This document shows, one piece after another, positions 35,413 to 44,058 of a stretch of DNA of 64,000 bases. Below the pieces are notes generated by a model that was given only the letters and a program-made list of their open reading frames with translations, made no database searches and was not told the origin of the DNA. Source of the DNA: Planctomycetota bacterium (GTDB taxonomy: Bacteria; Planctomycetota; J058; JAJDCP01); NCBI GenBank assembly GCA_029260765.1, contig JAJDCP010000098.1:1-64000 (forward strand). Direction: 5' to 3'. The translations under genes were made by a program, and so were the position numbers. Numbering within the stretch: position 1 is the stretch's first letter; each line of letters starts with the position of its first letter.

Positions 35413-38307
35413 GTGCAGGGCACAAAATCTGGCGTGTTGTTGGTGGCCTGTCTGTTGGCCATGAGCCTACTGAGCCAGGCGCAAACCGTGATCGTTGACT
35501 ACGACGTCACGAGCAGCGGGAATATCGCCGAGAACGGTTACGCTCCAAGGTTCACGCAGACCGGGTTCACCGCGAGCAATCTGTCCTTGAATGGCAATGT
35601 GGGCGCGGGCCCGTTCCAACGGCACTACCATACGACCAATTGGGACGCCACGCAGAACACGAGCAAGTACATCGCGTTCACCATCACACCGAGCACGGCG
35701 GTAGAGTTCCTCAAGCTCGACCTGACACTTTTCCGCTTCGCGGACATCAATGGTGGAAGCACCGGTGGCTCGTCGACGGTGGTGGCGATCCGCTCTTCGA
35801 TCGACAGCTTCGCCGCAAACATCGACGGCACCAGGACGGAAACCAACCTGACCGGAAGCTCGAACCAAGAGTTCGACCTCACCGGCCTGGCCCGTCAGAC
35901 AGGCGCCGTGACCTTCCGGATCTACTTCTGGGGCGACCCCGAGGGCGGCTGGGCAGGCCAGGCGGCCAACTCGAGCAACCTGGGCATGCGCGTCGTCAGC
36001 GCCTTCCCACCGGCTCCCACAAACCTGGCCGTAACTGACGACACGGGCCTCTCGGGCAGCGACGGCGTCACGATGGACAACACGCTCAGCTTTGCGGGCA
36101 CGGCGGCAGCCAGCACCACCATCGAGGTGTTCCTCGATGCCGGCAGCCTGGGCACCACCATCGCGGCCGGCAATGGTTCGTGGAGCTTCGACCACACCGG
36201 CACCACGCTGGCCGACGCCACCTATGCCTTCACCGCGACCTCGACCAATGATCTGGGCAACACCAGCGCGCTCTCGAACAGCTTCGCGCTGATGGTCGAC
36301 ACCACAGCACCGAAGGCGCCCAGCATCACGGGCTTTACGCCAGACTCGGGCGCCCAGGGAGACGGCCTCAGCAACGCGCAGGCCTTGACTCTGTCCGGGA
36401 TGACCGAGCCCAATGCTCGGGTCACAGTCTTCGATGGCCCGACCAACCTCGGCAACACCGTCGCCAACGGCTCGGGTGCTTGGAGCTTCATGACCGGCAG
36501 TCTGAGCGAAGACAGCCACACCTTCACCGCCCAGACCACCGACGTCGCTGGCAACCTCGGGGTCGCATCGGCAGACTTCGTGGTCACCCTGGACCGCACA
36601 GCACCGGCTGCACCGACCGTCGACAACATCATCGATGACGCGGGCAGCTCGAGCAGCGACGCGATCACCTTCGACCGCATCCTGACATTTGTTGGTACGG
36701 CCGAGGCTAACGCCAGCGTCGAAGTCTTCATCGCGGGCGCTTCGATCGGGACGACCACCGCAAACAGCTCGGGAGATTGGACTTTCGACCACCCGGCGAC
36801 TCTGACCGAAGCCGTGCACGCGGTCACCGCCAGAGCCACCGATGCGGCCGCCAACGAGAGCCCGGCCAGCAGCGCGTTGATGGTCACGATCGACATCACC
36901 ATTCCCGCGCCTCCCAGCGTCGACGCGGTCACGGACGACACGGGCCGCGACGACAGAGACCAGATCACCAACGACAATACGCTGGAGATCATGGGCATGA
37001 CCGAGGCGGGCGCGCTCATCGAGGTGTTCGTCGACGGAAACTCGGTCGGCACGACGACAGCCGACGGTTCAGGCGCCTGGACCTTCGACTACACCGGCAC
37101 GACTCTGAGTGATGACACCTACGCGTTCACCGCCAAGGCTACCGATATCGCGGGCAACCCGGGTCTGGTAGGCAGCGCGTTGACGGTCACGATCGACACC
37201 ATGGCGCCGGCGGCTCCGAGCGACCCCGACCTCGATGCTGCGTACGACAGCGGCAGCTTTGATGACGACGACCTGACCAACATCAACTCTCCCAGCTTCA
37301 CTGGGACCTGCGAAGCCCTCGCGATCGTCCAGTTGAGCAGCGACCGGCAGGGTACCGTGAAACCGTCTTTAACCAGTGGCGCCTCGGGCGACTGGACCAT
37401 CGTGTTGACGGACAAGCTGCAAGACGATGTGCATGCGATCACAGCCACGGCCGAGGATGTCGCGGGGAACATCAGCAACGCCTCGGGCGCGCTGAGCGTC
37501 GAGATTGACACGGTCACAGCCAAGCCGAGCTTCGACTTCGAGCGCGACACCGACATGACCGGCGACCTGAAGACCTTTGACCGTTCTCTGGTGTTCTTCG
37601 GCAGCGCAGAAGTGGACGCCGCATTCGAGCTGACCCGCGACGGCAGCTCGATCGGTACAGGCACGGTCGACAGCCAGGGCGCATGGATGGTGGACGACTC
37701 GGCCACGCTGCTCGATGTGGGCGCGATGCCCCGCTACGAGATCTTTGTCACCGACGTCGCCGGCAACATGAACGACGAAAAAGTCACGCTCGATATCCAA
37801 GACATCATCGACCGCGACGGCGACGGCCTCTCCGACTACGAAGAGATGCAACTGGGCACTGATGCGGACAAGCAGGACAGCGATGGCGACGGCATCGGCG
37901 ACGGCATCGAGGTTGTGCTGGGGACGAGTCCGACGGACATCGACGACCCGGTAGCCGGAGGCGACAATCCCGACCGCGACCACGACGGCATCCCTGATTC
38001 CTTCGATAGCGACCCCGATGATCCCGATTCCGACATGGATGGCGTGGTCGACGGCTACGAAGTACAGCTCAACCAATCGCTCGACCTGTCTCTGCCCAAC
38101 AGTCTGGGCGACGCCAATAGCGACGACGTGGTCGATTTCGACGATGTGCGCACGATTCTAGGGGTGATCGCCGGCAACATGATCGATCCGGGAGTGTCGA
38201 TCACAGACCTCGACATGAACAACAACGGCAAGGTGGACCGCCAGGACGCGATGCTCTTGCTCTACTTCTTGCGGGAGTTGACCGACCTGCTTCCGCTGCG
38301 CCGCTAG
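35413..38307 (+). CDS. Secreted Ig-repeat / TSP3 / dockerin-like protein
   Basis: A 964-residue exported protein. GTG 35413 is chosen (GGGG six bases before); TTG 35407 is the alternative. Signal peptide: LLVACLLAMSLLSQAQ. Residues ~25-200 form a beta-rich head. Six bacterial Ig-like modules of about 100 residues follow (200-798), each with 'F-x-G-T/M-A/T-E ... V-E-V-F ... G-T-T ... G-x-W-x-F-D' and a closing IDTTAP-like linker. Next are calcium-binding TSP3-like repeats (DRDGDGLSDYEE from residue 800). The end is a dockerin-like pair (GDANSDDVVDFDD at ~899 and LDMNNNGKVDRQDAMLLLY). Probably a long calcium-stabilised surface or secreted adhesin. No cohesin is visible in this window. Confidence 0.88.
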   Translation: MQGTKSGVLLVACLLAMSLLSQAQTVIVDYDVTSSGNIAENGYAPRFTQTGFTASNLSLNGNVGAGPFQRHYHTTNWDATQNTSKYIAFTITPSTAVEFLKLDLTLFRFADINGGSTGGSSTVVAIRSSIDSFAANIDGTRTETNLTGSSNQEFDLTGLARQTGAVTFRIYFWGDPEGGWAGQAANSSNLGMRVVSAFPPAPTNLAVTDDTGLSGSDGVTMDNTLSFAGTAAASTTIEVFLDAGSLGTTIAAGNGSWSFDHTGTTLADATYAFTATSTNDLGNTSALSNSFALMVDTTAPKAPSITGFTPDSGAQGDGLSNAQALTLSGMTEPNARVTVFDGPTNLGNTVANGSGAWSFMTGSLSEDSHTFTAQTTDVAGNLGVASADFVVTLDRTAPAAPTVDNIIDDAGSSSSDAITFDRILTFVGTAEANASVEVFIAGASIGTTTANSSGDWTFDHPATLTEAVHAVTARATDAAANESPASSALMVTIDITIPAPPSVDAVTDDTGRDDRDQITNDNTLEIMGMTEAGALIEVFVDGNSVGTTTADGSGAWTFDYTGTTLSDDTYAFTAKATDIAGNPGLVGSALTVTIDTMAPAAPSDPDLDAAYDSGSFDDDDLTNINSPSFTGTCEALAIVQLSSDRQGTVKPSLTSGASGDWTIVLTDKLQDDVHAITATAEDVAGNISNASGALSVEIDTVTAKPSFDFERDTDMTGDLKTFDRSLVFFGSAEVDAAFELTRDGSSIGTGTVDSQGAWMVDDSATLLDVGAMPRYEIFVTDVAGNMNDEKVTLDIQDIIDRDGDGLSDYEEMQLGTDADKQDSDGDGIGDGIEVVLGTSPTDIDDPVAGGDNPDRDHDGIPDSFDSDPDDPDSDMDGVVDGYEVQLNQSLDLSLPNSLGDANSDDVVDFDDVRTILGVIAGNMIDPGVSITDLDMNNNGKVDRQDAMLLLYFLRELTDLLPLRR

Positions 38308-38316
38308 CAGGGCCTG

Positions 38317-39645
38317 TCAGTCTCCCGACAACTCGGCGATCTTGGGCGGCCATTCGCCGTCGTCAGGATCCAGCGCCGCCGCCTGCTGATAGCAGCGCAG
38401 GGCTTCGCCAGTGCGTCCGGCGTTCAGGTGCGCATCGCCCATGTCTCCCCAGATCTCATCGTTGTCCGGGGCCTCCGCATGCCGCGGGGCGAGCCAATCC
38501 AGGGCGCGCTCGGGATCGGCCGCCCCGAGTCCCGCGATGGCATCGCCGTCTCGAGGCCGGCGGTCAAGGGCTTCCAGGTAGGCATCGGCGGCCGCTGTGC
38601 GGTCGCCGATCTGACGGTAGGCACTTCCCAGCAGGTTCCAGATCTCGTGATCGCCGGGCTCGTTCGCGATGGCAGTTTGCAGCGCATCGATGCCCTCTGC
38701 GGGCCGCAGCTCGGTGATGCGCCGCAGCCACTCCTTGTCGTTCGGATCGATCTCGTGGGCACGCCGGTAGGTCTCCAGGGCGTCACTCTCCCGTGCGCTT
38801 CCGCGGTAGGCATCCGCCAGGTTCCCCAGCAGCTCATCGTCGTCAACAGCCGCCCCCAGGCTACGCTCCAGCAAGTTGGCGGCTTGCAGCGGGTCCAGCT
38901 CGACCAGCCTCTCGCTCCACTCGCTGTCGCGGGGGTCGGCCTCGAAGGCCCGGCTGTAGCTGGCGAAAGCCTGCTCGGGATTCTCCAGGTCCCGGTAGGT
39001 GTCTGCCAGGTCTCCCCAGAGCTCGTCGTGGTCAGGGAAATCCGCGAGCAGATCCTGCAGGCCGGCCAGGCGGACATCGGCAGGGATGCCGGCGACCTGC
39101 TCGCCAAAGAACTCGGCGCTCGGATCGCGGCGGAAGCTCTCTGCCAAACTGGCCATCGCGGCCTCGGGATCACCGGCCAACAGATGCAGACGCGTCAGCA
39201 GCTGCCAGAGCTCGGGGCTCTCGAGGGCCTCGGCGTTCAAGCCGGCGGCCAGCCGCTGCAGAGCATCTTTTGCGACCTGGCGGGAGGTGCCGGCTGGCGC
39301 AGATGTTGGATCCGGTTGTACCGGCGTCTCCGCGTCAGACTGCAGCTCAGGCTGGAGCTGGGGCGGCGACCCAGCGGACGCCCCAGGCGGTGTAGACGAT
39401 CGTTCCGTCTCTGGCTGCGCGGGGACGCTGGCCAACCTCTCCACCATCGCCTCGAGCTCGGCAATCCTGCTCTGCAGGCGCCGTAGCTCGGCCGTGTCTG
39501 GCAGCTCGTCGACAGCGGCGACGCACTCGCTGAGCGCGGGTGGTTGCGGAGCCGGGGGATCCGCCCCGTCCCGCAGCCAGAGTGCGGCGGCCACGACCAG
39601 GCAGGCGCACAGCATACCCAGGATGATCGAGGACTTGCTTTCCAT
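38317..39645 (-). CDS. Membrane-anchored TPR protein
   Basis: A 442-residue protein; ATG 39645 follows AAGGAG. One N-terminal hydrophobic helix (IILGMLCACLVVAAALWL), then a short coiled coil (ELRRLQSRIAELEAMVERLA) and a Pro/Ser/Gln-rich linker. Residues ~130-440 are TPR-like units of a distinctive kind with a repeated 'D-x-x-x-x-G-x-L-A-D-A/T-Y-R' core (e.g. LWGDLADTYRDLENPEQAF, LLGNLADAYRGSARESDALE, IWGDMGDAHLNAGRTGEAL). Probably a periplasmic scaffold. Its stop is nine bases from the convergent dockerin gene. Confidence 0.8.
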   Translation of the reverse strand: MESKSSIILGMLCACLVVAAALWLRDGADPPAPQPPALSECVAAVDELPDTAELRRLQSRIAELEAMVERLASVPAQPETERSSTPPGASAGSPPQLQPELQSDAETPVQPDPTSAPAGTSRQVAKDALQRLAAGLNAEALESPELWQLLTRLHLLAGDPEAAMASLAESFRRDPSAEFFGEQVAGIPADVRLAGLQDLLADFPDHDELWGDLADTYRDLENPEQAFASYSRAFEADPRDSEWSERLVELDPLQAANLLERSLGAAVDDDELLGNLADAYRGSARESDALETYRRAHEIDPNDKEWLRRITELRPAEGIDALQTAIANEPGDHEIWNLLGSAYRQIGDRTAAADAYLEALDRRPRDGDAIAGLGAADPERALDWLAPRHAEAPDNDEIWGDMGDAHLNAGRTGEALRCYQQAAALDPDDGEWPPKIAELSGD

Positions 39646-40082
39646 CGCTGCTCCTTGCACCCGGGTCCATGCCCGAACCCTACCAGTGTGAGCGAATTCT
39701 GCGGCTCGACGCAACTGCCCGGGGCATCCCATCAACCACAATCGTCGCGTCCCTGCTCCGGCAACGCAACCAAGCAGACCCCATAGGCAGCGACGAGCCA
39801 CCCATGTAGACTCCATTCACGAAGCGACGGTTCTCGAGATTCTCGGCGGGCTCCGCATCCTACACTCAGACGAGCAGCTCAAGCGCCGACGGGCAGTCCA
39901 GGGAGAACTCATGGCCAGGTTGCGGCTGTTGGCCCACGTTTCGGACACTGCGGCTGATCGACGCCCCGCAAGCAGAGCTCGAGCATTGCTTGGGCGGCAC
40001 GGTCTGGGTTCTGCCCCCATCGATGCATGGCTCGGCTTGCCCTGGCTCGACCTGCGCAAGAGACTCAGCTGGCGGCTCAACC
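39646..40082. other. Intergenic stretch, no gene supported
   Basis: About 440 bases between divergent genes. Open frames here have no ribosome-binding site or motif and read as random G+C-rich DNA. It presumably holds both promoters; no clear box was found. Confidence 0.45.
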
Positions 40083-40775
40083 ATGCCTGAATCTGCTTTA
40101 CAAACCGACCATGGTGCATGGCGCACAGCCGCCTGGTACCCGAGCTGGGCGGCCGTCTGGCTGGCGGCTTTCGGGCTCTACCAGCTCGTGTTGACACCCG
40201 CGGGCTATGGCCTGTTCGGGGAGTCCTGGCTGTCCGGAGGCTTCTTCCTGTTGGCGGCGTGGGCGGTGCTGCGTGCGTTCCGTGTGCCCCTGCGGGCAGA
40301 CCTGGCGCGGCCCGCACCGCGCGCGTTGGGAATCCTCGCGCTGTGTGGAGCGCTGCTCGTGGCATGCTGTCTGCTGTGCGCCACATTCTGGCCGGTCAGC
40401 GCGGCGGGCTGGCAGCAATTCGCGCGCCTGCAGATCGGCATCGTGCGCATGGATGCGGTCTACTTCACCGCCAAGCTGCCCGAGTTGCTCTTCCAGCAGA
40501 GCATGATCCTGGTGCTGGTGCGGCGCTTGCAGTCCTCAGCAGGCGGGCTGCGCGGCGTGTTGTCAGGCTTTGCCTTGCTGTTCGGCGCGATCCATCTCCC
40601 CTTGTTGGTGTTGAAGGGACTGGCCGGCCTGCCCTATGTGCTGGCAGCGGCCCTGCTCGGCTGCGTCTTTCCCCTCTGCATCGTACGTTGGCGCCAGGGC
40701 TGGTTGTATGCTTACTGCGCCCACCTGCTGGGCTACCTGGTGGTCGGGACGGGAATGCGGGCTTTCGGCGTTTGA
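40083..40775 (+). CDS. Integral membrane protein, possibly CPBP-like
   Basis: A 230-residue polytopic protein with about six helices (LAAFGLYQLVLTPAGYGLF, LGILALCGALLVACCLLCAT and others). ATG 40083 is taken as the start; an upstream frame adds non-membrane residues. Three polar residues sit inside helices as in CPBP/ABI intramembrane proteases: the Glu of LPELLFQQ, the His of FGAIHLPL and the His of CAHLLGY. The usual second Glu of the EExxxR motif is replaced by Gln, so membership is tentative. The Mur-ligase gene follows by ~100 bases. Confidence 0.65.
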   Translation: MPESALQTDHGAWRTAAWYPSWAAVWLAAFGLYQLVLTPAGYGLFGESWLSGGFFLLAAWAVLRAFRVPLRADLARPAPRALGILALCGALLVACCLLCATFWPVSAAGWQQFARLQIGIVRMDAVYFTAKLPELLFQQSMILVLVRRLQSSAGGLRGVLSGFALLFGAIHLPLLVLKGLAGLPYVLAAALLGCVFPLCIVRWRQGWLYAYCAHLLGYLVVGTGMRAFGV

Positions 40776-40881
40776 GCCCCGGCGAGACTCTCAGTTTCAG
40801 CCCACGCCGAGGCGTTCTCATTGAAGACTCCCTGTGTGGGGCCGTAGGATGCCCCAGAGCTGCCCTGATCTGAGGAGAACG

Positions 40882-42132
40882 ATGGCCAAGGTGAAGTACG
40901 ACCTGCTTTGGTGGCTGGGCTCTCCCGAGGGCCGGCGCGCTCTCAGGCTGCGGCTGATCCATACCTTCATGCCAGCCCTGATGCCCCTGGGCACTGTCCT
41001 GCGGAAAACTGCCCTGCAGCGCCGTCGAGTCGTCGCGGTCACGGGCTCCGCCGGGAAATCGACCACCACTCGTGCCCTGGCCGCTGTCCTCGGACAGTCG
41101 AAGCCGTCTGTGAGCAACGTCGGGTCGTACGTGGCTTGGCGCCTCATCCAGCAGGGCTGGACATCGGACTGGCTGGTTCAGGAGGTCGGCCTCGCCGGAC
41201 CCGGCGAGATGCGGCCTATCGCCAGCATGCTCGTGCCCGACGTGGTCGTGATCACGAGCATCGGGCACGACCACATCGAATCCTTCACGGAGCTCTCCCG
41301 CACCGCCTTCGAAAAGGGCGAGCTGTTGGCTCTGCAGCGGCCGTGCGGACTGGCGATCCTCAACGCAGACGATCCTGTTGTGCTATCGATGGCATCGCGT
41401 ACACCGGCCCCCGTCGTGCGCGTCGGCTCCGCGGCCTGCGCCGACGTGCGCTGCCTGCAGCGGACCGTGACACAGGCTGGGACCGAGTTGGTGGTCGAGG
41501 TGGACGGACGACAGCTCAAGCTGCGGACCCGATTGCTCGGGCGGGTCGGGGTTTTTCCGATCCTGGCGGGCATCGCCCTGGCGCGCTGGGCGGGTATACC
41601 CCTGGCGACGGCGGGGAAACGCCTCGAGGCGATCGAGCCCATCCCCGGCCGTCTGCAGCCGCTGAAGACCGGGCTGGGCATCACCCTGGTGCAGGATACC
41701 TACAAGACGCCCGTCGAGTCGTTCCCTGCAGCCCTCGAAGCCCTGCAGGAGATGCCCGCGATTCGGCACATCGCCGTGCTCGGGCACATCGCCAGCGTGC
41801 GTGGAAAGGCCTCCTACCGAGCCCTGGCGGAGCACGTCGACGGTCTGGACGCGCTCTACTTCTACGGAGACCGCCGCAAGGGCAAAGCGCTGAGGGGAGC
41901 TCTGGAGAACCGCGTGCCCATGCAGTTGTTGCCTCCGGACTTCCGCGAGGCGGCGGTCCAGCTGCGTTCCGCGCTGCGCCCCGGTGACGTGGTGCTGGTC
42001 AAGGGTCGGCAGAGTCACTGGTTCGATCGGCTGATCCGGCTGCTGCGAGGCAAGGACGTGCAGTGCCTGCTCGAGGACTGCCCGCTGCAGACGGTGTGCG
42101 GGCGCTGCTCCATGGTGGGGCTGAAGATCTGA
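40882..42132 (+). CDS. Mur-ligase family protein with a C-terminal Cys motif
   Basis: A 416-residue protein from ATG 40882 (GAGGAG upstream). ATP-binding loop: VTGSAGKSTTTRAL (K59). Further Mur-ligase signatures: VITSIGHDHIESF (metal/carbamate region with H-D-H), LAILNADDPVV (N-A-D-D) and LVQDTYKTPVESFPAALEAL, the C-terminal-domain start where MurF has D-x-Y-N-A-N-P. It resembles MurF most but is not embedded in a dcw cluster and lacks an N-terminal UDP-MurNAc domain of normal length. The last 30 residues carry C-x5-C-x6-C-x2-C (CLLEDCPLQTVCGRCSMVG), not a normal Mur feature and perhaps a metal site. It probably ligates an amino acid or peptide to an unknown acceptor. Confidence 0.82.
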   Translation: MAKVKYDLLWWLGSPEGRRALRLRLIHTFMPALMPLGTVLRKTALQRRRVVAVTGSAGKSTTTRALAAVLGQSKPSVSNVGSYVAWRLIQQGWTSDWLVQEVGLAGPGEMRPIASMLVPDVVVITSIGHDHIESFTELSRTAFEKGELLALQRPCGLAILNADDPVVLSMASRTPAPVVRVGSAACADVRCLQRTVTQAGTELVVEVDGRQLKLRTRLLGRVGVFPILAGIALARWAGIPLATAGKRLEAIEPIPGRLQPLKTGLGITLVQDTYKTPVESFPAALEALQEMPAIRHIAVLGHIASVRGKASYRALAEHVDGLDALYFYGDRRKGKALRGALENRVPMQLLPPDFREAAVQLRSALRPGDVVLVKGRQSHWFDRLIRLLRGKDVQCLLEDCPLQTVCGRCSMVGLKI

Positions 42133-42186
42133 CGGACGGGCAGGCACGGAATTCCGCTCTTCAGGAGATGTGCCGAACCGCAGCGC

Positions 42187-43950
42187 TCACGGCCGCCAGG
42201 CCACCTGCCAGCAGTCTCCCTCCACGGGCAGCCGCCAGGCCTCTCCGGGCTGCCCGCCGCGCATCACCCACAGCTCGCGTTGCTCACGGCCCAAAGCCCC
42301 GCTCGGCAAGATACGCACGCAGGCGATGTACTGGCCGTCGGGCGAGACGCAGGGGCTGCCCAGCCGCTCGTTGAAGACGTCGGTCACGGGTGTCGGCGGG
42401 CCCCCGTCGAGATCGCAGTACAAGACGTTGCCGTGGGGGCTGGCCGAGAGCGAGCAGACGAAGCCGCTCGCATCGGGCAGCCAAGACGGCTCGCCGACCA
42501 TGGTGTAGCCATCAAAGCCCGGCAGCAAACGCGGCTCCCCCTCTGCTTGCCAGAGCCGGATCTTGAAGTCGGTGTCGCAATACAACAGGCGCTCGTCGCG
42601 AGGCGACCAAACGGGATCGAAGCCGTACACCCCACCAAAGGCGTCGGTCTCCGGCACTCCTCCTTCGGCAGGCAGGCGGGCAAGCCCTGCCAGCGTGCAG
42701 CAGAGCTCGGCCCCATCAAAACGGAAGCTGGGCGAGCTCGGGGAGTAGCTGGCCAGCTGGGCTATGCCCAGGCCACCCGCATGCACGACCTCTTTGCCCG
42801 GCTCGACATCGACAGTGTTGGCCGCGAACAGGCTTCTCCCGGCGATGCGCGCGCAGACATACTGCCCGACCCCCAACCCCAGATCACAGACATCGAGGCG
42901 CACCGTCTGCTCCGAGCCTTCCATGCCGTAGGGCGCCAGGCTGACGAAGGCTGGCTTGAGGGCGCCCTGCACATACACGCCGACCAGGGCCTGGTTCTGC
43001 CCGGTCAGGTTGCGCAGCTCGACCTCGACGACACCAGTAGGCAGGTCTTGCGCCTCCAACCAGGCCAGCGAGGGAGCATTGGTCAGCCGCCGCACCCCGC
43101 CCGCATCGAGCTGATAGATGTCATGGTTGAAGGCCGACCAGGCCAGCTCATGATCGCTGCTGAAGACCAGGGCCTGGCCGTCTGGCCGCCATGCCAACCC
43201 CAAGCTGGCCGACTCCCGTGCGGCCTGCCAGAGCACGCGCGCACCGCTGCCGTCGGGGTTGACGACCCCGACCCGCAGCTTCCCGTGCGCATCGCTGGCC
43301 GTCCAGGCCAGGCAACCGCTGAGGGCCGGCACGACCCGCTGCCCATCGACCCGCAGGCTGATAGCGTCGAGGCTGGCGACCACCATGTCCGACTCGAGCT
43401 GCGCCCAGAGGATGCACCTGCGGCCCTCCTTGCGCGCCAGGTTCAGGGCTTCGAGGCCGGCCGCGTCCAGCTCGAGGGCACTGTGCTGCCAGTCGGCGCC
43501 GGGATAGCTCTGCGCATCGACGGAACACAGCGTGGCCAGTGTCTGCCATTGCTCGCCGTTCCAGACTGCGAGCACGACGGAGAAGCCTCCCAGACTGGCC
43601 TGCACGCCCGGATCGACGTGCAGACGCCAGCTGCAGCGCAGGCGTGCGGCATCAACCCTTTGCGGTAAGTAGATCTCCTGCATGGCGGCCGCGTGCGTTC
43701 CCATCAGGCTGCTGCCGAGCAGATACGCGCCCTCATCCGGTGCCCCGTGCAGCGCCGCATCGGTGGAAGTGGTAGACAGGCCGCCCTGTAACGACCAGGC
43801 CCCCGCTCCGAAGGCAAAGTCGCCGTTGCGGACCAGCTCGGCGTCTTCCAACGCAATAGTCTGGCCCTTGCCGGGCTCGGGCAGCTCGAAGCCTGCGTCC
43901 TGGGCCCAGGCCAGCGCCCACAGCAGCAAGATCAACGAATGGCGGAGCAT
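42187..43950 (-). CDS. Secreted beta-propeller (TolB/PD40-like) protein
   Basis: A 587-residue exported protein; ATG 43950 follows GAGGAGGG. Signal peptide: MLRHSLILLLWALAWAQD. The N-terminal ~180 residues resemble a carbohydrate-binding jelly roll (LVRNGDFAFGAGAWSLQGGL). The rest has PD40/TolB-type blades with 'S-P/R-D-G-x' turns: LAWRPDGQALVFSSD, PVWSPRDERLLYCD, SWLPDASGFVCS, CVSPDGQYIACVRI. One blade region is interrupted by ~100 residues (VEVELRNLTGQNQALVGVYV). Likely a periplasmic protein or sugar-binding factor. It is divergent from nothing close and ends 54 bases from the Mur-ligase stop. Confidence 0.8.
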   Translation of the reverse strand: MLRHSLILLLWALAWAQDAGFELPEPGKGQTIALEDAELVRNGDFAFGAGAWSLQGGLSTTSTDAALHGAPDEGAYLLGSSLMGTHAAAMQEIYLPQRVDAARLRCSWRLHVDPGVQASLGGFSVVLAVWNGEQWQTLATLCSVDAQSYPGADWQHSALELDAAGLEALNLARKEGRRCILWAQLESDMVVASLDAISLRVDGQRVVPALSGCLAWTASDAHGKLRVGVVNPDGSGARVLWQAARESASLGLAWRPDGQALVFSSDHELAWSAFNHDIYQLDAGGVRRLTNAPSLAWLEAQDLPTGVVEVELRNLTGQNQALVGVYVQGALKPAFVSLAPYGMEGSEQTVRLDVCDLGLGVGQYVCARIAGRSLFAANTVDVEPGKEVVHAGGLGIAQLASYSPSSPSFRFDGAELCCTLAGLARLPAEGGVPETDAFGGVYGFDPVWSPRDERLLYCDTDFKIRLWQAEGEPRLLPGFDGYTMVGEPSWLPDASGFVCSLSASPHGNVLYCDLDGGPPTPVTDVFNERLGSPCVSPDGQYIACVRILPSGALGREQRELWVMRGGQPGEAWRLPVEGDCWQVAWRP

Positions 43951-44035
43951 GGCGGTCCCTCCTCAGCTTGCGGGGCAACTGCAGATGCCGTGCCAGGGTA
44001 GACCCGCGCCTCAGGGCACAGGCCTGCGAGCGAAG

Positions 44036-44054
44036 CTGTCCGGGAATAGGACAG
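44036..44054 (-). terminator. Hairpin after the papain-like gene
   Basis: Inverted repeat CTGTCC / GGACAG around a seven-base loop, four bases after the minus-strand stop at 44059. No clear T-tract, so its strength as an intrinsic terminator is uncertain. Confidence 0.42.
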
Positions 44055-44058
44055 TCCG

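Noticed and set aside
42147..42156. Perfect palindrome CGGAATTCCG
   Set aside because: Ten bases without loop; expected by chance and too short to call an operator.
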